A stretch of DNA of 64,000 nucleotides from Coriobacteriaceae bacterium (GCA_025993015.1 DAJPFV010000001.1:1116001-1180000); one strand, 5' to 3'. Shown: positions 9,995 through 18,866, counted from the stretch's first letter. Program-made: numbers and translations. The notes: generated by a model not told the origin, from the sequence alone.

Positions 9995-10213
9995 GTGTTT
10001 TCGTACATCAAGCGCCACTGGCCCATCTATCTCATCTTGGCCCTGATCGCCATTGCCCTTGGTTTTGGGGCCGCGTATATCGTGGGTGTTAAAGGCTCAA
10101 CGCCCGAGTCCACGATTAGCGAAGAAGTGGAGCACGAGCAGAGTTTGGGAGCCGATGGCATCTCCGAGTCCGAACAAGCGCTCATCGACGGTGGGTCTGC
10201 ATCTGGGGAATAG
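9995..10213 (+). CDS. Small single-pass membrane protein, unknown function
   Basis: A 72-residue protein starting at GTG 9995 behind a clear AAGGAG box five bases upstream. One hydrophobic segment (IYLILALIAIALGFGAAYIV, about residues 11-30) follows a short basic N-terminus; the rest is a short acidic tail. It follows the M28-like gene by 21 bases and ends before a strong terminator, so the two are probably cotranscribed and may work at the membrane together. I do not recognise the family. Confidence 0.7.
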   Translation: MFSYIKRHWPIYLILALIAIALGFGAAYIVGVKGSTPESTISEEVEHEQSLGADGISESEQALIDGGSASGE

Positions 10214-10229
10214 CCATTTCGCCATGCAC

Positions 10230-10268
10230 GAAAAAGAGGCGAGCCGGGAGACGGGCTCGCCTCTTTTT
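10230..10268. terminator. Bidirectional Rho-independent terminator
   Basis: AAAGAGGCGAGCCG pairs with CGGGCTCGCCTCTTT around a five-base loop, with A and T runs on either side. It sits between convergent genes and can serve both. Confidence 0.9.
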
Positions 10269-10274
10269 ATTGCG

Positions 10275-13200
10275 TCAGCGACGTTTCGACGCCAGCTTTA
10301 GATGGGCAAACCAGATTGCCGCGGCGCCGGAGGTCATGAAGGCGGTGAGGCAGGCGACGATGGGAAGGGACCCCGTTGCAGGTAAATCTTGCGGTCTGGC
10401 GCATCGCTGGATGATGCGATCCTCGTCATGCGATTCAAGGTTGCTACCGCCGCCATTGCGACAGAGGTCAACGCGAGCGCTGTTGGCGAGTGCGGTCTGG
10501 GGTGTGTAAGACGATGCGGCCTGCATATGGATGACGGCGCCGTGAATATCCGAGTCAAGGACGGCGTTCACATCATCAAGGTCGTCATGCTCGTTTTTGA
10601 GGTCCTCGCGGGTCCAAGATTCTGCAGTGTCTCTTGTCGTGAAATCGGCCGATACTGCCCCGTACTCAAGACGAACGCCTGTGATGGTGGTGCCGCCCAA
10701 AAGAGCGAGTTCTTTTGCCTCGAGGGTGACTGATTTCGTTGTTGGAATATCTGCTTTCCAAAGATGCCAATTGCTGTAATCGACTATGCGCAAATCGTCG
10801 CCTAGGAGATTTTTGACTTCATCCGTTTCGAGCCAGGGGTTGTCATGCCCGTCGCTGAGCGTTGCGTTGACCTGTTCGCCCGTATCGGTGCCTCCCGCTG
10901 GCGACGTTCGATACCACACGTTGCAAAGACCGTCGAAATCTCCGGCGGCAATAGGGGTTTCAATGGCAACAAGTTTCGCTGCGCCATCTTTGGCACACTC
11001 GAGATCGTCTGTGATGGTGAATTCATCAACCCAGGTACTCGACTCATTTTTAGCATCGAGCGTATAGGAGAAGGAGCCGTCCGTATCGGATTGTGTCACC
11101 GCTCGGTTTTTGCCATCACCATTGGCGACGAGACCCTTACCGATAGGGCGGGCGATCTCTTGCCGCTTGTCGACTCTGCCCTCGACCTCGATGGGTGTGT
11201 CCTTCATGGACGCCGTCTGCACTTCTCCCGTCGCTTTAATTTCAAACGTCATGTCTTGAGCGAGGTCGTAGGTGCGCGGGGACATCATTTCGCGCAGGAT
11301 GTAGGTGCCGGGTGAAAGATGCTCGATGCGATGCGGCTTGTCAGAAGAGGTCCAAGCGTCAATTTCGATTCCGTCAGCATCGTGGAGGGAGAGCCTGGCG
11401 CCTTCCACTTCTTGGTTGCCCGTCAGATCGACTTTGGAGATGTCGATTTTGGTGTAGTCGTTAGAAACGTCGAGGTGCACATTGATCACGGGTGTTTCCT
11501 GGTTGGTATATGACAGCTTGACGGCGTGGGTGCTTTGGTCGAGCAGGTATCCTTCGGGTGCCTGCGCCTCGATAACCTCATAGTTGGCTGTTCCGCACCC
11601 CAGTGAAAGATGATTCGCGCACGCAAATCCCCGCTCGTCGGTCGTGATGGTGGTGACGGTTTCGCCGTCCAGGGCAACAATGCTGCCGTCGGGGCGCACG
11701 ATATCGCCCGCGGCGCGGATATCAAAAACAGCGCCGGCAAGGGCGTGTCCGTCTACGGTATCGTTCTTAACGATCTCGATGCTTCCTGTTGCCGCGTCGT
11801 CGTTAAACGAGGCGACCGCGACGGGCGTTAAGTTCATGTCGGCGGGAATCGTTATCTCCAGATCTTCTCCAACAAGATACGGTTCCTTGGCGGAAATCTC
11901 TCGTATGTAATACGTGCCCGGGTTAAGCGATTCGGGTAGGGTGACGGTGCCGGTTTCATCGGACGTAAAGGTATTCATAACGGTATGGGCGGGATGCCAG
12001 GATGTTTGCGAGATGGGCTCACGGTTGCCATTGAGCAGCTGAAAGGTGAACCCGGCGAGTGGTACGGCGGATCCAGTCTGAGCATCGCGCTTCACGATTT
12101 GAAGATGTGTCGACAGGGCGTGGTTGTCTACGATGTACTGAAGTTCTGCGCCGTCCGAGATCTGCTCTGCCGTGATGGTCCATTCCCCTGCCTGCTTAAA
12201 GCCGTCGGGCACGGTGCCGGCAACCTCACGAACGGTGTAGCCGGCACGGTCATACGGTATGGTTCCGCTGACTCCATCGGGGCGCCCTCCTGCGCCAAAC
12301 CATGCTCCAGCCTGGTCTTTGGTCGATGCGAAGCCGTAGATATTGGTGGTCAGCGTTCCAACAACCTGCTGCGAAGTGTTGCTTACCACTTCAAAGACCA
12401 CGCCTTCCGCCGGCTGCTCTATACCAGACCCATCGCTATTGCCGTAGTCCTTGAACTTTGAAATCTCAAGGTCAAAAGCGATAGGGGTGTTGGGGATGCG
12501 GCGCTCGAGCTCAACGACGCCTACGTCTCCGAGCTGGTCGGCCCCGATGGTGTAGCTCCAGGTTTCATCGGAGGGCAGATAGCCCTCGGGAGCTCTCGAC
12601 TCATAGATGGTAAAGGTGCCCAGGGGGATGTCGGTAAGTATTGCCCAGCCGTCCTCATCCGTCGTGAGGGTGTGCGTCCAGCCCGGGGTAGACTGTGAGA
12701 CGCAGGTGAACTCAGCGCCGGCAAGTGACGCGCCGACTTGAGGACCTGCCCCTGTCGCGGCATCGACCTTTGCGATGCGCAGGGTAATGGTACCGGGTTG
12801 CTCATCGATGACGACATTCCCGCCGTCATTGCTGGTGGAAAAGGCGATGCGGTCACTCCTGGGGATATAACCCGCCGGAGCTTTGGTTTCGACCAGATAA
12901 TATGCCGTGTTGGGCAAAAGTGTCGCCTGTGCGCGACCGCTGCTGTCCATCTTGATGGTAGCAACGCGTGTGTCGCCTGCATTTTCAAAGATATCGAAGG
13001 TCGCGCCATCGAGCTTGTAGATGCCGTTTCCGGCGGTGATGTCGGCTTTGGACGACTGTTTTTGGAACGATACGGAGACGACGGGCAAAACGTAGAGCAT
13101 GTCCTGATGTCGGCCCTCGCCCGAGACCGGGCCGTGATAACGCCTGGCTCGATGCGGGGCTGCCTTAATGGATCCGGACTTGGCGCTGTCGTAGAGCCAA

Positions 13201-13706
13201 CGTGCAGCCGCTACGGCCTCAGCGTTTTCGTAAAACCTACCGCTCCTGGCAACTCCCTTGCTATTTGTATACGAATAGGTGCCGTCGGGGTGCGTGGTTC
13301 CCTTGAGCATCCACACGGCAATCTGGGTGGCGGCACGGGCGAGATCGGGCGACAGGTTGTGGCCGCCAAAGGATGTATTGGAGGGGTATCCGTGACAGAC
13401 GATGGCGGCAAATTCGTCATCGAGCCATGTCCAGCCCTGGTTATATGTACGCCATGGCCCTCCCGGCTTGCTGGGGCCGGGGCAGTCTTGATTCATGCAG
13501 TACGAAATTGAAGTGTCCTGTGCCTCGTATTTACCGACACCGAAGGGGCCACAGCCGTCGCTTATGGTGCGGAAATTAAGGGCGTCACTCCCGTCGACGG
13601 CGAGTGCGGTCCCTGGGGCCAGGCAGCCGATCAGAAAAAAGAGGAGCAGGAGCAGCGGACCTGTTGCGATTGCGCTGTGGACAGAGTGCGTGGGTGCGTT
13701 GGACAT
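10275..13706 (-). CDS. LPXTG-anchored surface adhesin with thioester (TQXA) domain and SpaA/Cna-B repeats
   Basis: Secreted, sortase-anchored protein of 1143 residues. A signal peptide (residues 1-37) is followed by a thioester-type domain with Cys104 (IVCHGYPS) and Gln128 (ATQIAVWML), the residues expected to form an internal Cys-Gln thioester. Then come about six Cna-B/SpaA-like modules, recognisable by openings such as LRIAKVDAATG, LEISKFKDYG, LQIVKRDAQTG, IEIVKNDTVDG and IDISKVDLTG and by closings such as YYLVETKAPAGY. A further domain around residues 860-1080 ends in the sorting signal LPATG (about 1108), a hydrophobic stretch and KLASKRR. An AAGGAG box lies six bases before ATG 13706. 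No sortase gene is nearby. The likely role is attachment to host or food surfaces, possibly covalent; the target is unknown. Confidence 0.87.
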   Translation of the reverse strand: MSNAPTHSVHSAIATGPLLLLLFFLIGCLAPGTALAVDGSDALNFRTISDGCGPFGVGKYEAQDTSISYCMNQDCPGPSKPGGPWRTYNQGWTWLDDEFAAIVCHGYPSNTSFGGHNLSPDLARAATQIAVWMLKGTTHPDGTYSYTNSKGVARSGRFYENAEAVAAARWLYDSAKSGSIKAAPHRARRYHGPVSGEGRHQDMLYVLPVVSVSFQKQSSKADITAGNGIYKLDGATFDIFENAGDTRVATIKMDSSGRAQATLLPNTAYYLVETKAPAGYIPRSDRIAFSTSNDGGNVVIDEQPGTITLRIAKVDAATGAGPQVGASLAGAEFTCVSQSTPGWTHTLTTDEDGWAILTDIPLGTFTIYESRAPEGYLPSDETWSYTIGADQLGDVGVVELERRIPNTPIAFDLEISKFKDYGNSDGSGIEQPAEGVVFEVVSNTSQQVVGTLTTNIYGFASTKDQAGAWFGAGGRPDGVSGTIPYDRAGYTVREVAGTVPDGFKQAGEWTITAEQISDGAELQYIVDNHALSTHLQIVKRDAQTGSAVPLAGFTFQLLNGNREPISQTSWHPAHTVMNTFTSDETGTVTLPESLNPGTYYIREISAKEPYLVGEDLEITIPADMNLTPVAVASFNDDAATGSIEIVKNDTVDGHALAGAVFDIRAAGDIVRPDGSIVALDGETVTTITTDERGFACANHLSLGCGTANYEVIEAQAPEGYLLDQSTHAVKLSYTNQETPVINVHLDVSNDYTKIDISKVDLTGNQEVEGARLSLHDADGIEIDAWTSSDKPHRIEHLSPGTYILREMMSPRTYDLAQDMTFEIKATGEVQTASMKDTPIEVEGRVDKRQEIARPIGKGLVANGDGKNRAVTQSDTDGSFSYTLDAKNESSTWVDEFTITDDLECAKDGAAKLVAIETPIAAGDFDGLCNVWYRTSPAGGTDTGEQVNATLSDGHDNPWLETDEVKNLLGDDLRIVDYSNWHLWKADIPTTKSVTLEAKELALLGGTTITGVRLEYGAVSADFTTRDTAESWTREDLKNEHDDLDDVNAVLDSDIHGAVIHMQAASSYTPQTALANSARVDLCRNGGGSNLESHDEDRIIQRCARPQDLPATGSLPIVACLTAFMTSGAAAIWFAHLKLASKRR

Positions 13707-13960
13707 GGCTGCTCCTTATCCCTCGTGCGCCGCACGGGGAGGCCGCGGCGCTTGGGATGAGGCTACCGCCATGGTTCATGCGGGTAAGTACCGGAAGCTG
13801 ACCAAAAGCTTGCCCGATTTCTGACAAATCGAGTTCAAATACAATAATCAGACAAAAGCGCAGGTAGAAGATGGTAAGAAAAGAAAGACAAAGGTCCTCA
13901 TCTCCACAATTGGCGCGGTTTTCAAACGATTCTCCACAGCTAAAACAAGCATCGACACCC
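13707..13960. other. Intergenic region between adhesin gene and tRNA-Gly
   Basis: About 250 bases with no convincing gene. It must hold the adhesin promoter on the reverse strand. The AT-rich 13810-13960 part is the likeliest place, but I could not single out hexamers. Confidence 0.4.
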
Positions 13961-13990
13961 TTGTATCAAACAAGATAACCGCGTTATACT
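13961..13990 (+). promoter_or_regulatory. Promoter of tRNA-Gly
   Basis: TTGTAT (13961-13966), 18 bases, then TATACT (13985-13990), ending 13 bases before the mature tRNA. Confidence 0.6.
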
Positions 13991-14003
13991 AGCCAACACA
14001 CAA

Positions 14004-14078
14004 GCGGGCATCGCCAAGTGGTAAGGCATCAGCTTCCCAAGCTGACACTCGCGGGTTCGAGTCCCGTTGCCCGCTCCA
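14004..14078 (+). tRNA. tRNA-Gly, anticodon CCC
   Basis: Full cloverleaf of 75 bases including an encoded CCA end. The acceptor arms GCGGGCA and TGCCCGC pair. The anticodon stem-loop is TCAGC-TTCCCAA-GCTGA with CCC in the middle, and the T arm is CGGGTTCGAGTCCCG. Confidence 0.96.
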
Positions 14079-14088
14079 TTCGAATTTC

Positions 14089-14122
14089 AGGCACGGTAAC
14101 GTTTCGTTACCGTGCCTTTTTC
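14089..14122 (+). terminator. Terminator of tRNA-Gly
   Basis: AGGCACGGTAAC pairs with GTTACCGTGCCT across a five-base loop, followed by a run of T. Confidence 0.9.
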
Positions 14123-14132
14123 AATAAAGTGC

Positions 14133-14247
14133 CGGGACTCGAACCCGACAGGGTGCGAGCGTAAAGCAAACGCGAAGCGTTTGTAGCGAGCAGGCGAAGG
14201 CGCCGGCAGGCGCCTGAAGCCGGTGCGTATTTGCAAAGCAAATACGC
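14133..14247. repeat. Palindromic array behind tRNA-Gly with an inverted T-arm fragment
   Basis: The stretch starts with CGGGACTCGAACCCG, an exact 15-base reverse complement of the T arm of the tRNA just upstream (14052-14066). Three tight hairpins follow: AAACGC/GCGTTT with loop GAA (14168-14182), AGGCGC/GCGCCT (14198-14215) and GCGTATTTGC/GCAAATACGC with loop AAA (14225-14247). A similar arrangement follows tRNA-Lys at 25.6 kb. No coding capacity is visible. Confidence 0.75.
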
Positions 14248-14371
14248 GGACGTCCCCATGGCCGCTCCTGTTTCAAAATGTTAGGTTAATGCCTGCTGCC
14301 CATACTCGCACCCGCGCACGGTACAATGGTTGGGTTACGACCAACGTGCCAATAACCAAAAAGGAGCCGCT

Positions 14372-15718
14372 ATGATCGATCGCTATACCCGCCCGGAGAT
14401 GGGACATATCTTCTCCCTCGAGAACAAGTATGCCATTTGGCAGGAGATTGAGGTCCTGGCCTGCGAGGCTCAGGCGGAGCTCGGCAAGATCGGTATTTCC
14501 AAAGAAGAGGCCCAGTGGATTCGCGACCACGCCAACTTTGAGAAGGCGAAGGTTGACGAGATCGAGGAGGTCACGCGCCACGATGTCATCGCCTTCCTGA
14601 CCAACATGAAGGAATATGTCGACGCCGATGTTCCCGAGGGCGAGCCCAAGCCTAGCCGCTGGGTTCACTACGGTATGACCAGCTCCGACCTGGGTGATAC
14701 GGCTTTGTGCTATCAGCTTACTCAGGCGTGTGACCTGATTATCGAGGACGTTAAGAAGCTCGGCGTGATCTGCAAGCGTCGTGCCTTCGAGGAGCGCAAT
14801 ACGCTCTGCGCCGGCCGCACCCATGGCATCCATGCCGAGCCGATGACCTTCGGTATGAAGTTTGGCTCTTGGGCATGGGAGCTCAAGCGCGATCTCGATC
14901 GTCTTGAGGATGCTCGCAAGAACGTTGCCTTCGGTGCTATCTCCGGTGCCGTTGGCACCTACAGCTCCATTGACCCGTTCGTCGAGGAGTATGTCTGCGA
15001 GCACCTGGGCCTGGTCCACGATCCGCTGTCCACGCAGGTCATCAGCCGCGATCACCACGCCTACCTTGCCGGCGTGCTTGCCACTACAGCGGCCACCTGC
15101 GAGCGCATCGCGACCGAGGTCCGCAACCTGCAGAAGACCGATACGCTCGAGGCCGAGGAGCCTTTCCGCAAGGGCCAAAAGGGCAGCTCCGCCATGCCGC
15201 ACAAGCGCAACCCCATCACCATGGAGAAGGTCTGTGGCCTGTCGCGCGTCGTGAAGTCCAACGCTCAGGTCGCCTTTGACAACGTCGCCCTGTGGCACGA
15301 GCGCGACATTTCGCACTCTTCCGCCGAGCGCGTCGCCCAGGCCGATAGCTTCATCGCGCTTGACCACATGTTCCAGTGCCTCATTCGCGTTATCGACGGC
15401 CTGCAGCTGTATCCGGCCCGCATGATGGCCAACCTCAACAAGACCCGCGGCCTCATCTTCTCCTCCAAGGTGCTGCTTGCCCTCGTCGACACGGGCATCA
15501 CCCGCGAGGACGCCTACGCTATCGTGCAGGAAAACGCCATGGCCACCTGGCACGAGGTGCAGGATTGTGTCTCTGGCCCCACCTTTAAGGAGCGTCTCGA
15601 GGCCGATCCGCGCTGCACCGTCAGCCAGGAGAAGCTCGATGAGATCTTTGATCCGTGGGACTTCCTCACCCGCATCGATACGGTCTTCGACCGCCTGGAG
15701 CAGCTGAACTTCGAGTAG
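14372..15718 (+). CDS. purB: Adenylosuccinate lyase
   Basis: Cytoplasmic enzyme of purine synthesis that splits SAICAR to AICAR and adenylosuccinate to AMP, releasing fumarate. The 448 residues fit the family. The fumarase/aspartase superfamily signature GSSAMPHKRNP is present near residue 270, along with TSSDLGDTA and RTHGIHAEP, which carry the usual active-site Ser and His positions. I chose ATG 14372 because AAGGAG lies five bases upstream; the frame opens 14 codons earlier without a ribosome site. It is a single-gene unit closed by a strong terminator. Other purine genes (purC, hpt) occur elsewhere in the window, not in an operon with it. Confidence 0.96.
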   Translation: MIDRYTRPEMGHIFSLENKYAIWQEIEVLACEAQAELGKIGISKEEAQWIRDHANFEKAKVDEIEEVTRHDVIAFLTNMKEYVDADVPEGEPKPSRWVHYGMTSSDLGDTALCYQLTQACDLIIEDVKKLGVICKRRAFEERNTLCAGRTHGIHAEPMTFGMKFGSWAWELKRDLDRLEDARKNVAFGAISGAVGTYSSIDPFVEEYVCEHLGLVHDPLSTQVISRDHHAYLAGVLATTAATCERIATEVRNLQKTDTLEAEEPFRKGQKGSSAMPHKRNPITMEKVCGLSRVVKSNAQVAFDNVALWHERDISHSSAERVAQADSFIALDHMFQCLIRVIDGLQLYPARMMANLNKTRGLIFSSKVLLALVDTGITREDAYAIVQENAMATWHEVQDCVSGPTFKERLEADPRCTVSQEKLDEIFDPWDFLTRIDTVFDRLEQLNFE

Positions 15719-15761
15719 GGTTAACCTAATTCGACCGCTTGCGGATGCATTTCAACCTTTG

Positions 15762-15795
15762 GCGCCTTGCCCATCTTGGGCGAGGCGCTTTTTTA
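15762..15795 (+). terminator. Terminator of purB
   Basis: GCGCCTTGCCC pairs perfectly with GGGCGAGGCGC across loop ATCTT, followed by six T. It also argues against any start codon for the next gene before about 15800. Confidence 0.92.
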
Positions 15796-15856
15796 TCGCC
15801 GCATCGGCCCCGGGTATAAAATGAAATCCGACTGCTGTTTCGATGAAGGGAGGCGC

Positions 15857-16693
15857 GTGCCCGGACGCATCAAGCGAGCCGCCATCGTCTCGTTTACGCT
15901 CATACTCCTTGTTGCCGTCTGTGCGGGCGCCCTGACGTATACCGTTCGAAGCAGTTCTTCCTCCTCGAATGAAGGCGACAAAGATCTCCCGGTACTCAAA
16001 ATCGGCGTTACGGATAACGACCCCTATGTGTATGTCGATACCACGGGCGATTACGCCGGTATCGATGTCGACATCGCCCGCGAGGCCTGCAGGCGCGCGG
16101 GGCTCAAGCCACAGTTTGTCGATATTGACTGGAACGATCGCGACCGGCTGCTCAAAAACGGTGATATCGATTGCCTGTGGTGTGATTATTCTCCCTGTTA
16201 TCGCGAGGATAAGTATTACTGGACCGAGCCGTATCTAACCGTGACGGTTTCGGTTGTCGCCAAGAAAACGAGTGGCATCAAGTCCTTGGCGCATCTCGAT
16301 GGAAGCAAGACCATCGCGGTGATTGCGGGCTCGGTGAGCGAACGCCGATTGCTCGCAGGGGATCTGGAAATCTCGCCGGACGTGCAAATCAAATCGTATG
16401 GTTCTGCCGAACTCTGCAAGGCCGCTCTCGCCAAAGGGTATGTCGACTGTTGGATGGCGGACGTTCAGTCGCTTGATCGACTCGTTGCCCAGTATCCTGG
16501 CGTTTATCGTGTGTTCGCCGGCAACGTTATGACGGTTGACCTGGGCGTCGCGTTTGATGATAGCTATGAGGGGGAGTACGTCAAAAACCTCGATACCGCA
16601 CTGTCCGACATGGATCGAGACGGCACGATAGAGCACATTGTGGACAATTACAAAGCAGGAGCGACGACAGGCGGGCAAGGAGCGGAATCATGA
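15857..16693 (+). CDS. Extracytoplasmic solute-binding protein, family 3 (amino-acid type)
   Basis: A 278-residue protein with an N-terminal membrane anchor or signal segment (AAIVSFTLILLVAVCAGALT) and a family 3 solute-binding domain (LKIGVTDNDPYVYVDTTGDY, then GIDVDIAREACRRAG, later YYWTEPYL). The lipobox Cys is not evident, so it may stay anchored by its N-terminal helix. I prefer GTG 15857 with AGGGAGG upstream; an ATG at 15821 lacks a ribosome site and the frame's first ATG lies in the purB terminator. It overlaps the next gene by four bases (ATGA). No transporter genes accompany it, so a sensing role with the membrane GGDEF enzyme is more likely than uptake. Confidence 0.82.
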   Translation: MPGRIKRAAIVSFTLILLVAVCAGALTYTVRSSSSSSNEGDKDLPVLKIGVTDNDPYVYVDTTGDYAGIDVDIAREACRRAGLKPQFVDIDWNDRDRLLKNGDIDCLWCDYSPCYREDKYYWTEPYLTVTVSVVAKKTSGIKSLAHLDGSKTIAVIAGSVSERRLLAGDLEISPDVQIKSYGSAELCKAALAKGYVDCWMADVQSLDRLVAQYPGVYRVFAGNVMTVDLGVAFDDSYEGEYVKNLDTALSDMDRDGTIEHIVDNYKAGATTGGQGAES

Positions 16694-18489
16694 CAAATGA
16701 CGAGCGCCGCTTTCGCCGAAAGAGTTTAGCCGCAGTGGGCATCGGCATCGTGGCCAGCGTTGCCCTACTGAGTCTGCTCTATATGGTTGGCACGCATCGC
16801 TGCCTTGATAAAACGCTTGGGTTCGGCCAAGAAACCATGGTGTTTTTAAAAAATGCCTGCGAAAAATATGACCGATATGAACAGGGAAGAAAAACCGAGG
16901 CGACGCACAATTTGGATGCGGCGCTCGAGTCGTTTGCGACGTTCTTGCCGCCTGATCGATTTGAAGTCAACGACGATCTGGTCGAGGAATATGTCCATAC
17001 CGAGAGCCTTTCGGGAATGTTGGTCATGGACGCCGATGGTCATATGGTCGCCCATTACGATATCGACGGCCGCGATCCACTCATGCTGTGGCGAGAGGAG
17101 CTGGCCTGTTCGTCGATCGCATCGATGTATCGAGGGTCCAAAGTTTCCTACTCGACCGCTGTCGAGCGCCGCGGTGTCGACTTTGCCGTGAGTGCCGTTC
17201 CATACGGTGATGGGGTGGCGTTGGGGTATCGATCCCTTGCGGCTGAGCCCGCCGATGACTATTCATACACGATCGCCGACGTCCTTGTGAACAACACGTT
17301 CCATCAGAGTCCAACGGTGCTTGTGATGCGCGATGCGCAAATCGTTTCTTCAAACGATTCGACCGTCGATATAACCCTTGCCCGGCTTCTCGCCGATAGC
17401 GGAATTGACTGGAAAGACGAGGGCGTAACACGTATCGAATATCGGGGGACCACCTTATATGCCGTGCGTGCGGCATATAAGGGCTACCGCCTGTTTGCGC
17501 TATATCCCAAATCTGAGGTCATGTCTGACAGGATTTCATTTGTCGCCGTCGGCGTCTTGGTGTGCCTTGCGTTTTGGGTCGTGGTACTGTTGGCTCGAAA
17601 TATCGCTGACCACCGCAATTTGGTCGAAAAGGATAAACAGCTCGGCATTATCAATGCCATAAGCGCCATCTACGATTCGACCTTCCTTTTGCATCTTGAC
17701 ACCCTCGAGATCGAGGGAATCAATATGTCGCCGGCGATAGCGAAGATGTTTGCCGAGCATAGCGAGGCATATGACTTTATGGACACGGTCTGCCGGGATA
17801 TCGTGAGCCCCGAAAGCCGCGAAGCGGTTGTGGGGCTCGTAGATATAAGTACGCTTCGTGAACGCATGGAGGGCGTACCGTACTTGGCTGCCGAGGTGCG
17901 AGATTGTCGAGGCACTTGGTACTCGCTACAGGTTGTCCCCCAGCATCGCGATGAGCAAGGCCGCCTGGATTCGGTCGTCGTGGCGACGCACAACATATCG
18001 ATGGTCAAGCATGCCGAGGAGCTGTCATACCAAGATAAACTGACGGGGCTTCGCAACCGCAACTATCTGGAATCGCGTGGAGATAGCCTGGTAAACGAGG
18101 ACTTGCCAGTGAGCGTGATTATGGTGGACTGTAATTATCTCAAGCGGACCAACGACATTTATGGTCACGAGATGGGGGATGAACTGCTGCGACGGACGGC
18201 GTCCGTGCTGCGGCGGGTGGCTGGTGCGGATTACCTGCCGATGCGCGTTGGCGGCGACGAGTTTTTGCTGGTTTGCCCCCATACTGACAACGAGTCTGCG
18301 CTCGGGCTGGAACAGGATCTTCGTCTCGGTCTTGCCGCGGTAAGCGATGAGACCCTGACGGTCAGCGCATCGATTGGCGTGGCGACCGTCGAGACGGCTG
18401 GAAATACGCTGGCCGATGTATATCGCGTCGCCGACCACAATATGTATCGGGAGAAGCGCATGGTCCACGTACAGGGTGCGGACTGCTAA
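16690..18489 (+). CDS. Membrane diguanylate cyclase (GGDEF domain)
   Basis: A 599-residue protein that probably makes cyclic di-GMP. A membrane helix (about residues 13-33) and a second one (about 277-300, VAVGVLVCLAFWVVVLLA) bracket an extracytoplasmic sensor region of some 240 residues. A PAS-like linker follows (about 320-440), then a GGDEF domain opening DKLTGLRNRNYLE with the intact active-site motif GGDEF at 521-525. The product-inhibition I-site (RxxD five residues before GGDEF) is not seen. The gene overlaps the solute-binding gene by four bases, so the pair probably forms one sensory unit. No EAL partner is visible in the window. Confidence 0.88.
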   Translation: MTNDERRFRRKSLAAVGIGIVASVALLSLLYMVGTHRCLDKTLGFGQETMVFLKNACEKYDRYEQGRKTEATHNLDAALESFATFLPPDRFEVNDDLVEEYVHTESLSGMLVMDADGHMVAHYDIDGRDPLMLWREELACSSIASMYRGSKVSYSTAVERRGVDFAVSAVPYGDGVALGYRSLAAEPADDYSYTIADVLVNNTFHQSPTVLVMRDAQIVSSNDSTVDITLARLLADSGIDWKDEGVTRIEYRGTTLYAVRAAYKGYRLFALYPKSEVMSDRISFVAVGVLVCLAFWVVVLLARNIADHRNLVEKDKQLGIINAISAIYDSTFLLHLDTLEIEGINMSPAIAKMFAEHSEAYDFMDTVCRDIVSPESREAVVGLVDISTLRERMEGVPYLAAEVRDCRGTWYSLQVVPQHRDEQGRLDSVVVATHNISMVKHAEELSYQDKLTGLRNRNYLESRGDSLVNEDLPVSVIMVDCNYLKRTNDIYGHEMGDELLRRTASVLRRVAGADYLPMRVGGDEFLLVCPHTDNESALGLEQDLRLGLAAVSDETLTVSASIGVATVETAGNTLADVYRVADHNMYREKRMVHVQGADC

Positions 18490-18602
18490 TCTTGCCCCCG
18501 CCAGTCCAAGCATCGTAGGATGTTGAATCGGTGCTTGCGATAATAAGTCGGTCCAGGTGGGGATAATAGACGTCTGAAATTTCTTTCTGAGAGGGGATCT
18601 CA

Positions 18603-18866
18603 ATGATTAGTTTTGACTACAAGCCTCAGGGTGTATGCTCTCGCAATATTCACCTCAATCTCTCTGACGATGGCAGCAAGGTGCTGGGCGTCGAGTTTAC
18701 CGGCGGCTGCGATGGCAACCTCAAGGCCATCTCCAGGCTGGTCGAAGGCGCTCCCGCCGATCGCGTAATCGAGGTTCTCGCCGGTAATACCTGCGGTATG
18801 AAAAAGACCTCTTGCGCCGATCAGCTTACGCGCGCTATCGAGGCCGCTCGCGCAGAGATCGCCTAA
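18603..18866 (+). CDS. Small TSCPD-domain protein (TIGR03905-like)
   Basis: An 87-residue protein with the arrangement of the TSCPD family: an N-terminal YKPQGVCSRNIHLNL, a FTGGCDGNLKAISRL helix-loop and the C-terminal CGMKKTSCADQLTRAI. The conserved cysteines at CSRN, GGCDG, NTCG and TSCAD suggest metal or nucleotide binding. Family members are known as small stand-alone proteins or as C-terminal domains of ribonucleotide reductases; the role of the stand-alone form is unsettled. GAGAGGGGATC precedes ATG 18603. Its stop overlaps the start of the next gene (TAATG). Confidence 0.85.
   Translation: MISFDYKPQGVCSRNIHLNLSDDGSKVLGVEFTGGCDGNLKAISRLVEGAPADRVIEVLAGNTCGMKKTSCADQLTRAIEAARAEIA

Noticed and set aside
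7304..10018. A 904-codon reverse-strand open frame opposite the M28-like gene
   Set aside because: Shadow of the biased codon use in the Glu/Ala-rich insertion; Arg/Leu/Gly-rich with no recognisable motif or ribosome site.
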